From: Morella rubra
Taxonomy: Eukaryota > Streptophyta > Magnoliopsida > Fagales > Myricaceae
Reading direction: 5' to 3'
Length of the DNA: 64,000 nt
Assembly (NCBI GenBank): GCA_003952965.2
Contig: CM025850.1
Coordinates: 29,771,374 to 29,835,373, forward strand
Shown: positions 47,834 to 60,034 of the stretch, one piece after another
Position numbering within the stretch: the stretch's first letter is position 1
Layout of the letters: each line of letters opens with the position of its first letter
The notes under the pieces: generated by a model
What the model was told of the DNA's origin: nothing
The model's database searches: none
The model's input: the letters and a program-made list of their open reading frames with translations, nothing else
Translations under genes and position numbers: made by a program

Positions 47834-50740
47834 GTGCAATGATGTAGAAGCAGCTGCCAAATCATCGTAAATTCTTCTGGGAACTACATAACCCTGTCGT
47901 AAGTTGTATGTGCTTGCTACAATTTTAGAGACCAATCCATGTAAAGTTGTAGGATTTTGTATAATGGGTTTGCCACGTGTGTGCTTGGATTCAGATATTT
48001 CCTTAGTAAATGTAAGAACATGAGATGAACTCTTACCATGTATGGTTTGCATGAGTTATTTATGCATGGAACTTTTGTGTAAATTGTTTATGGCTTGTTT
48101 ATGGCCCTTTTGAAATTGAGAGCATTTTGTGCAAATAATTTTCTTTATAGAAGTTGTTTCTGGTGAAGAGAATGTGTGTGAAGATTCACCATCTTTGTAC
48201 AAATCTAAATCACATGATTCAGCAGCTGTCATCTTGTGGGTGCATCCTTCTCAAAAAGCATTCTGTATGATTATTTATTGTTCCAAATCATTCTTGCCCT
48301 TGCCAATTGCCATTTAGTCACCAATTTGCATATTGATATACTTTCTTTTGCAGGTTCTAGTTGCAGGCACATAGCTAAATTAGTGCTAACCTTCTTCCCC
48401 CCCCATCCTTCCTGCCGCTAAAAGAGAAGAAGAATTAGAGTCTTCCTTACTGTATTGTTTTTGTCTATTGCTTGTAGAAAACTTGCAGGTTTGGGGATAT
48501 CCCTGTAAGGTATTGCATTGACATAAAATAGATTATATAACCAGGAAGAAGTATATCAAAAATCTTTTCTGAAATGCAAAATTTTGAAAATTCCTTTGGT
48601 TGGCTATAAGCCATCCTTTGATCAAGAAACAGAGAGTTATGTATTCTTACATTCTTACATTCTGTTAATATCTGTCTATGTTTTACAAAAACAGATATAA
48701 AGGTTATATGTTTGATGTTGGTGATTTTACATTTTTCTGTGAAATGAAGCTTAATTGAGAGGACAATTGTATAGAAGAGTTGCACTAATATGCACCAGGT
48801 GTATAGATTTCTTTGTTTACCTTAATACTTGGATTGAAAGGCTTTTAATGTCAATTAAGGAGTTATGGAGATTGAAATGATTTTATATATTTCCGATTTT
48901 GAAATAGTAATGTAGAACAAGGAAATTCTATGGGCAATCTTCCAATTTTGCTGTTGGTAAATCCTGCTACTCGGCAAATCTTTACTCATTCTTCAGCTTC
49001 TCTTAGGCTACCTGCCTGTCTTCCTATTGTTCAGTTCGTACTGCACACTCTGAAAAAGACTCTGTTCATTATTAGGAAAATGTGGGATTTGAGGACTTTT
49101 CTTAGCTCCGCTCCCATAAACTTTCAGAAAATAACCCCGTTTGTAACACTAACGTTGCTTGAAAAAATCTTCAAGACGTTTTGTCAATACAAGCTCCAGA
49201 AGTATTGCTGCTTCTCACCAAGCAGAAGGTGAAAACCGCAAGTTTCTTCACTTTGATCTCTGCCAGCTTTGCTCTTTGGATTGATTTGCCTTTGGGTTCA
49301 TGCTAGGTAGAGAGTGCCAGCTTGTTAGTTTCTTCTTATCATTTGTTACAACTTTTGCTTCATTCCTCGCACTGGTGATATCTTTTGCCTTACAAAGTTG
49401 TGTTCTAAGACCTGGTCTGTGAAACTATGGCACTGGAAATTCAGTACAGTAACTGAAAGATGAGAACAATCTTTTGATCGTTGACTGTTCTCTTTTAGTT
49501 GCAGCTTCAGATACAATCCAGATTTATAAGTCCAATACGTGCGGCATCCATTCTAACAGAAATATGAACGTATACCTCTGGTTTTACATTCTTTCTTTCC
49601 TACCCTCTCATCAACAGGGCAACAATTATCTCGTATGATTCTGTCATCGCTGATTTGTTCACAAAACTCCTGCTAATTAATGTTCAAATGAATCTGTAAT
49701 TTCTTTCTAACATGTATTACCTCTCCCTCAATCTTTCTCTTTATCGTTGAACTCCATACACAAACTACTCATCACTCCCACTGATCTATATACGGGAAGT
49801 GGAGAATGTGAAACGAATCACATTTTGTCAAGATTTGCAGCTAAGTTGAAATCTTGTGGGGCCGCTGCATTCAATGAGCGAAGATTTGCCGACTGCAAAT
49901 CTTAACTTATGCTATGGAACCAATAGCTAATGAACAAATGAACCTGTAATTTCTTTCTAATATGAGGGTTACCTCTCGAACTCCCAACTCATATCTTGCC
50001 CTTATCCAAGGCATACATTAGGTAGCTAAACATCTCTGAAACTTCTTGATACTGATTCGTTCTCGTCTGCAGAGTCCAAAAGTGCTTTTAAAAGAGTTCT
50101 AGTTGCTTCTAGTCTTGCTACTCTGTTTTTTTTTTTTTTTTTTTTAGCTGCTCTGTTTAATCTCCTCTTAACAAAGTCAGAAGTAGCGCACAGTTAAATC
50201 AGCTTTTTAGTCCCGGATGGATGGAAGAGGTCTTGTCCATATCATGCGGATTAAATAAGAAATCCGTATTTCGACAATAGTAAGAGGTTCACACCGCATA
50301 ACCGTCCACTAGTTCAGACTCGTGCTACTGTAGGAGCAAAATATATCCTTGGACTCATCATTTGCCTATGATACTATCAATCTTATACACTTTATATAGT
50401 TAATTTGGCCGGAAGCTAATATTAATAAGTGAAATGACTACTTTACAGTCACAAAATCTTATGGTCCAAAAAATTATGGGGATGAAATTGTCATTTTACT
50501 TATAAAAAATATTAATTTCTGTTTTAAATTACTCGAATATCTATCTATTTTGGAAAACGTATCTTGGAGCATTGGCTACTAAAGGAAATATGTCCAAAGG
50601 ATTTTAAGTTCTGTTAGCATACACACAAATTATGCAGCTAAGGCTACACACAAATAACATCCAACACAGTCCACATGTTTTGTCATTTTTTTTCCTTTTA
50701 ATCAGGGTCTAAATTATGTGAAAGACTTCTTCGGTTAGTA
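47834..50740. other. DUF599 3' flank and gene-poor DNA
   Basis: The first 450 bases are 3' UTR and flank shared with unit A. Beyond 48290 the sequence is unique in the window. Two stretches of about 50 bases (49672-49725 and 49926-49978) are similar, sharing CTGTAATTTCTTTCTAA. A 20-base T-run lies at 50126-50145. I see no supported gene; the open frame at 48930-49232 has no family signature. Confidence 0.5.
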
Positions 50741-51132
50741 TAGAATTTAAGCATAATTGCACTCATAGTCCCTGTGGTATAAAAAAATTTCAAATTAGTT
50801 ATTGAGACAAAGAAAGTTACAAATTAATCCCTGTGATAAAGTTTTTATTAAATGATAAAGTTTTTGTTAAAAACATATCCTTCAGTCCATTTTCATTTCT
50901 TTCATTAAAGTCATTTGCTAGTGAACTACAGGCTCTATTTGGACACATAGCACGCTGTGATTAGTACTGACTAGCATATACCGTCAGTAAAAGAGTTAAA
51001 GATAGATAGAGAAACGTGTTTTTAACAAAAACATTACCATATAAACTAATTTGTAACTTTGTTTACCTCAATGACTAATTTATAATTTTCTTATATTACA
51101 GGGACTGTGGATACATTCATGCCTAGAATTTA
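50741..51132. mobile_element. MULE-like MITE, 374 bp, with 9-bp target duplications
   Basis: The element spans 50750-51123. TAGAATTTA lies on both sides (50741-50749 and 51124-51132), a perfect 9-bp duplication as made by Mutator-like transposases. The ends form long imperfect inverted repeats: the left begins AGCATAATTGCACTCATAG, the right (other strand) GGCATGAATGTATCCACAG, both then continuing TCCCTGT. Similarity extends about 90 bases inward. There is no coding capacity, as expected for a MITE. Confidence 0.85.
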
Positions 51133-53158
51133 TATACTGTCTTTCTACTGCATAATTTGATATTAGAATTTGGTTAGTAAATTATAAATCCCGACTCTCA
51201 CCCTTGCCCTGCATGCTTTAAATAGTGGACGAAAAAATTCTAATTCCTCAAATGAACCCACAGCCACAGCAGACGCCAGACAATAGGACGTTGCAATGAT
51301 TTCATATGCAGGATACTTTTCCCGGGCGCTGTTTACAGAGCATTTGTACCACAGCAGACACTGGGACGTCTTCTATTGCTTTTCCCTTGGGCTGAAGGCT
51401 GAAGCGGTTTTTTTTTTTTTGAAGACAGTCCTTGCAGGTTCTTCAGGGTTGGATGGAAATACCTGGATTTGATGCTCTACTTGGTACTTTCAAAGGAGTA
51501 GAGTTGCAGTTCTTAGGGTTCATAACATTTATATGTGTTTGATGGCATATAGGTTTAGCAAGAATTGAGGAGCATCATGAAAAGGACTTTGATTAAAAAA
51601 AAAAAAAAAAGTTTGGAGAGTGCTATGGCCCGGCGATTGCTCCATATTTGGCAAAACGTTTGAAGCTATTACAGGCATTCGGATTCTTTTAGTGCAGTAA
51701 TGGTCCACTTCGTGCTTCTTTGGTACAGTTACAAATTTACAATCATGGCAGTACAAACTGTTGGAGTACGGTCGATAGAATCTTTCTTCATCATTCTTCC
51801 ACCAACTCGATTTTGCAGCTGTGGCTGGTACTGTTGATAGAGCCAGAATAGGATAAAAGATAGGCCCTATTTAGTTCGTCTTTTTGTTCTGTTCTATTCT
51901 CATCACTCAAAAAAAGGAAACAGAGGAAAGAGACGAAGAAAAACGATAGGTACGCATGATCAGATTAGAAAAAAAAAAAAAAAAAAAAAAACTAAAGTTG
52001 AAAATTTCTCTGTATCTTTGTGTCTCCACTGCCAAGACTCTCAATCGTGATTAGAATCATCCATTCCTTCTACCATTTACCTTAATTACCACTCGATCGA
52101 CCAAATATGTTTGGAAGGAAAGAAAATGTTTCTAGGCAGAGCAAATAAAAATGGGTACGTACAGCCTAACCAAAAAGAAAAAAAAAATAGGTGCAAGAAA
52201 TTCACAACTTCAGAATCCAAAATTGCTACAAATAGGGTTTTCTCTACATTGAGTCTCCCAACTAAGCACCAACATGTTGATTATTAGGCAGTGAAGAAGA
52301 CTCAGAATTTCTGGCATACAATAAGCTCTGAGCATCTCTGATGACGAAAGGAGTACTGAACTTGTCACATTGACAGAACTTCCGTATCTGTAACTTGCAA
52401 TTAATGCCTCTCTGCTGAGGGTTTATAATGGAACCCTAATGCAAGTTACGGTCATAGAGACGGCTGGACCAAAATCACAAATGTTGGTTAACATGGTGAT
52501 ATTTCATGAGTAGCAACTCGAGGATACATTAAGTGATACTGGATAATCCTCCACAGAAAGAATCCACAAAACGAATATAGGATTAAAACAGTGAGGAGTT
52601 GAAGTGGGTCGACAACAGTCATTTTCTCTCCATGGAGGGACCATCTGTCATATCGTGGAACCATGACTCAAGTTCAGAAGAATCAATAATATGCCACTCC
52701 AAGGATAAGTGCCAAGAAGTATTGCTAACCAATCTATGCCAATTATAATGGGGTTCTTCCAAAGCCTCACGAACTTTCCCTAAAAAAAATAATTAAGAGA
52801 GATAAGGATCTAAGTGATTAAGTTTAAAAAATCTACATCTAATGTAAAAATCTATATGGTTGTATTTAATATTACGAGTTCATGCAGATTGATTAGTTAA
52901 AAGTCTCTATTTATAGAGAAAATACAAACCATAATAGAAAATATATTTATACATTTAAACTTGAACCTCTGAACTCTTGACAATATTTCACATTAAAACT
53001 AAATCTTTGATATCATGATAATATCATGTCAAGTCATATAGATTGATTATGATATTATCTCTAATATTCTCATAAATAAAGAGCTTATAACGACCAGTAT
53101 ACATCTTTTGACTTCATTTTTTTTTTCCTTCTCATGTTTTGACCTCGTTACTTAAGCA
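51133..53158. other. gene-poor DNA
   Basis: I see no coding region. It contains A- or T-runs at about 51410-51420, 51595-51610 and 51969-51991, and a short hairpin at 52388-52452 discussed in the findings. Confidence 0.5.
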
Positions 53159-53295
53159 GTAGCGGATTCTTCAGATCACAATAACTTACCTAATTTGCAG
53201 TGGAACCCGAATCTTTCCAACTAGCTCAACGTAGCGGATTCAGATCACAATAACTCACCTAATTTGCAGTGGAACCCGAATCTTTCCAACTAGCT
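53159..53295 (+). repeat. tandem duplication of a 65-68-bp unit
   Basis: Copies 53159-53226 and 53231-53295 share GTAGCGGATT, AGATCACAATAACT and GTGGAACCCGAATCTTTCCA. They differ by one 3-base gap and one substitution, with four bases between copies. Confidence 0.9.
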
Positions 53296-54570
53296 AGGAC
53301 ATGGATTCGCCATACCATGGGTTGAGCTATTTTAGCTACTCTTGGAATGACCTTTACTCGAAATAAAAAAGAAGACTTGCGGATAATGTAACCGACAAAA
53401 AAATGAATCAAGTGGCCTTCCTTACTGGGGGGACCAACCTGGAAAGTATGCATATGATGAAGGGCCATAAAACATGTCAGCCACTAGCCCAAAAGAGGTA
53501 AATCTATGAAATTTTTTCAGCAGAAGTCAATTCCTACCGAACAAAATCATAAGGATATTTGCTTAGTACACCTAGCTATATGTTGTCATTGATTATTTGG
53601 ATAATTTCTAATCTTCAAGATCAATAGAAGATTATCCTCAAAATCAGAAGTTATTTTCTTTCAGTTGATTCTGAATGAAAGGTTCTTAAATCTTATAGGT
53701 AGCGTCCTCGACCAGAATGGATAATGGAAACGTTGATGACTTATCACTTAACTGGGAGAGCATAATTAAGCTTAATGAGATATTCTTTCTCCTTTCTGGA
53801 TCTTTCCTTTTAACGATCAATAAAGCAGGTCGCCCTTGCCAAAAGGTGTGTGATTAGTCCGCAGTAGTCAAATTTAGTGAATTCTGATTCCCACAAGCCG
53901 CCATAAGGATAATCTTGAACAGCTATATAGCTCCACCCAATGGGCGATATTTTGAGCTGCAACTCCAAAAGCTATTGAGCTGCGATCAACTTAAATCGAA
54001 CTCTGAGATGGGGAAGAATGGTTGGCGTGTCGACTAGCCGGTCACCTATTCAACAACTTGAAGAATAGGGTTAACAGTAGTTGAGGTTTTCCTTTGCCTA
54101 GCCAAAGGATCAGACTCTGCAGAAATTTATAAGAGGACATGGCATATATAGTACTCTAGCTAGTTACACACGGGTTTATAAACTAGCTGTGACATCATTT
54201 GACATAACTCAAAAAAGCGTTAATCCGATTTAGACTCACTCATAAAACCCAGTTCACCTAGTAATGCATAAGCTGGCCGGATTGAGCATTTACAGAATGT
54301 TTTTACAATTCACTTCTCCAAATATACGAGACTTACTGCAATAAATAACATCTCCATTTAGAACATCATAATAGTTTACATGGCTAGCTAAATAATGTAT
54401 GGATTTTGTAAAGTAATTTGGATATAATAATATATTTATGGTCTTGTCTGCCAATCTATATATGATTTATCCTCCAATAAGTTATTGTTGTTGTGTTTAT
54501 CCGACGGGTGCTACCTATATATAGTGATCTATGCATATGTATTAGACAGACAAGCTAGACAGAGTGGTAC
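53296..54570. other. gene-poor DNA
   Basis: Only short open frames are present, none with a recognisable family. No repeat ends were seen. Confidence 0.45.
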
Positions 54571-55547
54571 AAAGATCGATACATACAGTCAATTAAAAAA
54601 GGAGGTAATTAGCTAATGATCTCGTAGTGAAAGAGATAAAAGAGACTGTGAGTGGGTGAGGCAATGCGTACGTGCGACGTATCTCGATGTCCCTATGCAG
54701 ATCTTGGTGCCGTGTGCAGTTGTGGATGCTCCTACCTCCTTTTGTCGCTTGCCAACTCGATTATTGTGACTGTTTGTAGCAAGCGCAGTTGGGTTTCGTG
54801 GGGTGAATCCTGAGGTTACTTATAGCTCCTCTTTCACACAGCCCTTGGCAGTTAATTCATTGTGTAGCTCTGGCCAGTTTTCCTGACTTGTGAGCTGGTT
54901 CGGGATGAACTGCAACTGTCGTTATTTGGAGCTTAATGCCACTACAGGTCTCTGGATGTGCTATGGTGTTCGTAGATTCCTTAATTACCTGATCTGTATG
55001 GGGTTGAATTTGCTTTGGCGGCTATGGTTGTGTTGTGGTGATTGGGTTCAGTACTGTCTATGGCGGTTGGAGCTCTATCTCCAAATCCGCAAGGGCTGAA
55101 TACTCAAGATCAGGAGCTAGCGTTGTAGTACTCCATATTCCTGCAAATTGAGTTAGGTTGTTGGATGTGTTTAGATCGTGTTGACATGTTTGAGGTCTCA
55201 GTATTGTCGTCCTTTGCAAATCTCCTAATTTTGTTCATATATTTATTTATGTTTTTGCTATATGATCGATGGAGGACAAAAGGTTTCTGGTATGGACAAT
55301 AAAAGATTGAGAAATTTACTTTAACGAAGGAGGATTGTTTTGACAAGGTTTATGTAACTGCCTTCTCCTATATCTTATATGTAACCCTTCCAGTATTAAG
55401 TTTATTACTAATAAATTAATAATCTCGATAAATATGGTAGAGAGAGAGAGAGAGAGAGAAGAGAGAGAGTCCTTTTGCTTGTTCTGACCTTATTGTATAT
55501 ATCGAATTTTAGGATTAATGAAACTACCTACTATTTATCCAAAAAAA
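54571..55547 (+). mobile_element. possible 5'-truncated retroposon ending in an A-tail
   Basis: The right end, ATTAATGAAACTACC...TTATCCAAAAAAAA (about 55510-55547), looks like the 3' end of a plant LINE. GC-richer sequence at 54650-55100 differs in composition from its AT-rich surroundings. AGATGGTACATACAT after the tail partly resembles AGAGTGGTACAAAG at about 54561-54574, but not well enough to call a target duplication. No protein domain is recognisable. Confidence 0.3.
55439..55469 (+). repeat. AG microsatellite
   Basis: An (AG)n run with one interruption (AGAAGAG), 31 bases. Confidence 0.9.
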
Positions 55548-57440
55548 ATTAAGATGGTACATACATAGAATGTTCATTAAAAGCTAAACACGTACGACCA
55601 GGTGGAAATTCTACGCAATAGGTCTTGCATTTAAAAAGAAAAAGGTTCGCAAGTAATTATGTGATATATATGTGGCTGTGGTTGGAGATAATTGGTGATA
55701 TTTAAAAAAAAAAAATAGAGGAAAAGAGAAAAGAAATGGTTAATGTTGTAAATCAAAAGAACTGGAAGGGAAAAAATTCATACAATTTCCAAAGAATAAA
55801 AGGGGCCTTGAGAGGTGTCAAGCAACCATCAAATGAAAGGCAACCATTAATAGTTTCATTCAGCCATCATTGCACGTATAGGGCTCCTAAAATTTATCCT
55901 GCATAGAAAGAATGTAACCTATCTAGATATGGATTTTCGTGAAGAAATATATGACTATAACATTTTGCCTCCTAGTATTTGATTTGCTGAGAATTAAGCA
56001 GCCCAGAAGCAGGAAATGTAATTACGTACCAGAAACATTTATTTCAAGGAGAATTTTTAAATCCTTGAGCTGATCACAAGATATATATTAAAAAACAAGA
56101 ATTAATTGATGAGAAATATGATACCAAGCTTGTAAGTTTTAAAAGTCATCTAGAAAGACAACAAATTAATGAGAGTAAATTGCACATCATATGAAAAATA
56201 TAGATAGAAGAAACTTCGGTATTGTAAATATACGTAGTTTAATCACAAGGATTTGCATATTCAAACTTGAGGGCATGGAAAGTTCTACATGCTTCTTTGC
56301 AGTCTATTTTGATGAACAAAATCACAAAGGAAGAAGACATATTATATATATACACGCACCTCTTGAAGATAGGATTATATTATTACATATATCCAAACAA
56401 AGCCTAGAGGTAAAGAGAAAAAGGTATGAGATCATTGGAGTACTAGTGGTCAGATTATTATAGGTATATCCAAGCATATACCCTTCATGCATTGCCAATG
56501 TTAATCCGTAACAGTTAAAAATTGTACGAGCCTTCTGATAATTTGGACTGTTGTACTTCTTCGATCGTTTTAATGGCCAACTTGGAGCTGATCATGTTGT
56601 TCTTACGTACACGCTCTCCTATATTTTAAGGTCTCCCAAATGCGAGCTAATGAGAGGTGATCAGAATCTCCTCTCATTTGAAAAGGCAATTCGAGATGCT
56701 AAAGACATTGCACGTACTATATATATGGACTTTGGAATATATCTTAGGGATATATGACTATCCTTCAAGATCCTCCCAGAAGGGTATATTAACTTTTGAC
56801 CAGTCGACAGTAACCACAAATGATTTGTGAAGCTGGGTTTTGCAAATTAATACTACCCAAGTGTCACATCATATAGATAACAGAATATTGCAAAATGTTC
56901 TAAAGTAGTATATATCAGATTTGCCTCTCAGAAAGTGATCAGAAAAGTATCAGAATTGCCAGTATAATTTTGGTAACCAGGGACCGTGGTCCGGCACAAT
57001 TAATATATATCCACTGCAAGTTGCTAAAAAGGAACCAATTGTATCAAGACAGAAAATTCCCTTGGAACTTCAGAACGCATAATGATGATCATAAATATAT
57101 GGTCCAATTTTGGTATACCCAACATGTCCCTGTTTTGGCAAAAGGTGTAGCTAGCTAGCTAACCTATTCTTACAAATTAAGCACGGCCCCGATCTGCAAA
57201 TTAGCAACTTTGGATAATCAAAATTCTAATGCATCTTGACTGAGGCGAACTTTGGCAGCCGTCAACTGGGGTGCTTAATTTTTGTTGAGCTTCCTGTACT
57301 TCTCCCTCATCCAGGACGACGAGATGCAAAATCTCCCGGCCTTCTCCCAGAAAGCAAGATGTGGAGCCGAAATTTATCAGACCCATTGTCATAATCTCAT
57401 GAAATATCTGAGCGTAGAATCAGAATGCCCTCAGAGTCCA
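55548..57440. other. gene-poor DNA left of the MIR157 transcript
   Basis: The short frames at 56191-56463, 56551-56757 and 56970-57158 have no family signature. The part nearest 57440 may be the last exon of the MIR157 primary transcript on the minus strand. Confidence 0.4.
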
Positions 57441-57445
57441 TGCTC

Positions 57446-57518
57446 CTGTAGGTGAAAAGAAGATCAACGAAACGCACAAGAACAAAACCCGTGGATCCAT
57501 CATGCAATTAACACATAC
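57446..57518 (-). other. possible short intron in the MIR157 primary transcript
   Basis: On the minus strand AAAAG|GTATGTG (donor at 57518) and a pyrimidine-rich TTCACCTACAG (acceptor ending 57446) bound 73 bases. MIR156/157 primary transcripts are often spliced. This is a sequence-only prediction. Confidence 0.3.
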
Positions 57519-57926
57519 CTTTTGGTAAGGTCAGGCGCCACAGGAACCGACGTGATTCCAAAACCAGATCTTCATCATTAGTGAAAAATCCTGTTTATTA
57601 CGCCAACATTAAAACACTAACAATTAGCAAACATGACTCATCTTCCATCTTCTTCTTGGCCCTTACTCGATTCAACCTGCGAAACATAAACTCTAACAAC
57701 TATTACCACAGCTATCAAAACTTCTGTCATGATTCGTCACCCTTTGAAAATACAATTGAAAGAGAGAATGTTACACGAAGAAAATATGGATATGGCAGTG
57801 CACAATACAAAGTAAAATTAAGTTAACCATAACACAGACATAAGAGGGTAGATTAAAGGCGAGTAATAACTGAAAGGATGTAAATTGGAGTGAAGATGGG
57901 GATGGGGATGGGGACGAGGGGCTGAA

Positions 57927-58023
57927 GGTGATGACAGAAGCATAGAGAGCACAAAGGCGCGAGATGCAAACTCCATGCATATCACCATCTGTGCTCTCTA
58001 TCTTCTGTCAACAACATCACCAG
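57927..58023 (-). ncRNA. MIR157: MIR156/157 precursor hairpin (miR157)
   Basis: On the minus strand, 58011-57991 reads as a 21-mer starting TTGACAGAAG and ending AGAGAGCAC, identical to plant miR157 as I know it. The opposite arm, 57950-57930, reads from GCTCTCTATG to CTGTCATC, the typical miR157 star. The two arms pair along their length with a two-base 3' overhang pattern, separated by a loop of about 40 bases containing ATATGCATGGAGTTTGCATC. The lower stem continues with GGTGATG pairing to CATCACC. miR157 directs cleavage or repression of SPL transcription-factor mRNAs, holding plants in the juvenile phase. A minus-strand TATA box lies about 160 bases upstream. Nothing suggests a broken copy. 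Confidence 0.93.
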
Positions 58024-58170
58024 TGCCTCCTCTTCCCCAGCTTATTGTCCCTAGTCTCTGGTCTTTCTCAGTACACAATCATTAACCCATTTGCTCTAAA
58101 AGGAAAGAGAGAGTGAGATAGAGAGTAGTAATTGGAGGATGGCCCATAAAAGAGTACTGCCACCAGCCTT

Positions 58171-58179
58171 TATTTATAG
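58171..58179 (-). promoter_or_regulatory. TATA box for MIR157
   Basis: On the minus strand CTATAAATA at 58179-58171 is followed by AAGG. A start about 30 bases downstream (near 58140-58148) would place the hairpin some 120 bases into the transcript, typical for MIR156 genes. GA-rich leader sequence (AGAGAG and CTCTCTC words) lies between. Confidence 0.6.
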
Positions 58180-58576
58180 GAGAAAAAGGAACCTACTGTA
58201 AAGAATTGTACAAAAGGCCGGTGGATGCTCCAATGACTGGTTCTTTCTACTTGTAACCGTTTCTCACGAGACAAAAGTTTTGAAGGACATCCACTTATTG
58301 TAACTGCCTAACAACCCTACTAGTACGGTTATGTGAGATGTTTTAGATGTTTTTTTTTTTTTTTTCCTTCCCTTTCCCCTTGATCTTCTGTTTCAGCTTA
58401 AGCCTGTCACGAATAGAATAATCTGCCTTCATAGTATCCAACCATCCTGGGTGCAAGATAATTTTTCCATTGGTTCGAGAGGTTAATTACTAGGGCCCAA
58501 GGGTTTTTGGAGGATCATGCCGGGTCCACTCCCACATTCGTGCAGAAGCTGTTTCAAATTGGCTATCAACACCGCG

Positions 58577-58607
58577 CCCCCCCCCCCCCCCCCAAAAAAA
58601 AAAAAAA
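58577..58607. repeat. C17-A14 homopolymer tract
   Basis: Seventeen C followed by fourteen A, about 430 bases upstream of the predicted MIR157 start. On the minus strand this is T14-G17, a possible G-quadruplex former. Lengths may be inexact in assemblies. Confidence 0.85.
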
Positions 58608-58925
58608 GAAGACACAGAATGTTAATTAGGGGAACCTAATAATAAACTTGTATCTCTATTGCAGCATATCACCGTGCATCTAGCAGAGCGCTAGCTATAT
58701 ATATATATAGCCAATCCTCTGTGAAATGCCGGTCGGCTGATCATTATCTTTAACTGGAGAGACTATAGTCCTCTGAATTATAAGCTATGTAGGTTTTTCA
58801 GGTTTGAGAAAATGTAGATGCATGCTTACAGATATTTTTCCTAATTGGTAGTACGAGGGGGCAGGGGTTGAATGATTCAGCGAGTATCTGCAGTGTCCGT
58901 ATACAGAATTCACTTTCACGATGAG

Positions 58926-60034
58926 CACTGAGCAAGTGCGGCTCTAAGAAAATTGAGGCCCTAGGTGAAATTCTAAAATGAGGCCTTTTATAATAATTTA
59001 AAAAATAAAATTTAGTTAAAACGTATTCTTTTAATTTTTTTTTAGATGCAAAATTACCTGTCGAAGTCTTATATTCTAAATTTGTTACGTATTATTTTCA
59101 ATAGATAATATTGTTAATCCATTTAATTTTTCTTGAGTCATAATAAATTATTATAAAACAGAATAATAAAATTAAAATAAACACAAACAAAAACTAAAAA
59201 CTTAAAATAAGATTACAATACAAATAATGATAACTAAAACAAATACAACTTAAAATAAAATTAAAGTAAAAATTTTAGAATAATTGTACCTTTAGTGATA
59301 CGTGGTCTTGATGCCAAAGATAATAGTTAAGAAACATCAATAAATGATAAGAATAAACAATGGAATAGTTGAGAGATAATTTTTAGGCATTTTTGGTACT
59401 TAACAGATATTGTCTCACCTAAAATTTATCAATTAAGGCATTAAGCCCTTGTAAAGATAGATTTTAGGTTGTTAAGTAAGGTTAATTAACAACTAACTGT
59501 AAAAAAAATTAAATAAACTAGTGTACACTGCAAAAAAAATGTTAATCTAATATGAAAAGTTAATCTCAAGGAGATTTTATAGGAATTTTCATTAAAGAAA
59601 TTGAATTAATTGGCTAGACTTTATATGGTTTCTTTGAATTAGTTGCAATTATATCTTTAAATAATGAGATTTTATAGGGTTAAATGAAGACTTTATAAAT
59701 ACCATGAAAAGTTAATTCTCATTCAATCAAGGAGATTTAATAAGCCTCTTCAATCAATATATTCTTTATTTTTGAGGACTCATCATTAATTTTTTTTTTT
59801 TTTAAATATACCATTAAAGAAAATTTTGAATTGGGGTCTCCTGAATTTAAAAAGTTAATCCTCCTTCAATCAAGGAGATTTAATAGGCCTCTTAAATCAA
59901 TATAGTTTTTAACAATAAGTTTTTTAGACCTTGATATTAATTTTTTTAAAATATACCATTAAAGAAAATTTTAATTTTGGGGCCTTAGACAAACGTCTAG
60001 CTGCCTATAACTGGAGCCACCACTGGTACTGAGC
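58926..60034. mobile_element. non-autonomous hAT-like element, about 1.1 kb
   Basis: The element spans 58934-60026. The flanks CACTGAGC (58926-58933) and TACTGAGC (60027-60034) form an 8-bp duplication with one mismatch, the hAT size. The left end reads AAGTGCGGCTCT and the right end, on the other strand, CCAGTGGTGGCTCCAG; both are imperfect forms of a CAGTGGCGGCTC-type hAT end. The interior is AT-rich, has diverged repeats (AAAATATACCATTAAAGAAAA twice, GGAGATTTAATA twice) and no coding frame. Confidence 0.65.

Larger units (their letters stand above)
36046..48289 (+). repeat. tandem segmental duplication, unit B
   Basis: Unit B starts where downstream DUF599 flank (GTTCCAAATC, ending 36045) meets PAPS1 exon-10 sequence (ATTCCCTGGTAGGATT). 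It ends at the matching GTTCCAAATC at about 48289, after which the native flank continues. Inside it lie the headless PAPS1 copy, a CACTA element, a rearranged copia element and the intact DUF599 gene. Sequence equivalent to about 23000-25000 of unit A is missing or replaced. Confidence 0.85.

Noticed and set aside
48930-49232. 100-residue frame containing LLVNPATRQIF
   Set aside because: The phrase recalls F-box proteins but nothing else in the frame or around it supports that; likely chance.
57201-57392. Minus-strand 63-residue frame
   Set aside because: No family signature; better explained as part of the MIR157 primary transcript or plain intergenic DNA.
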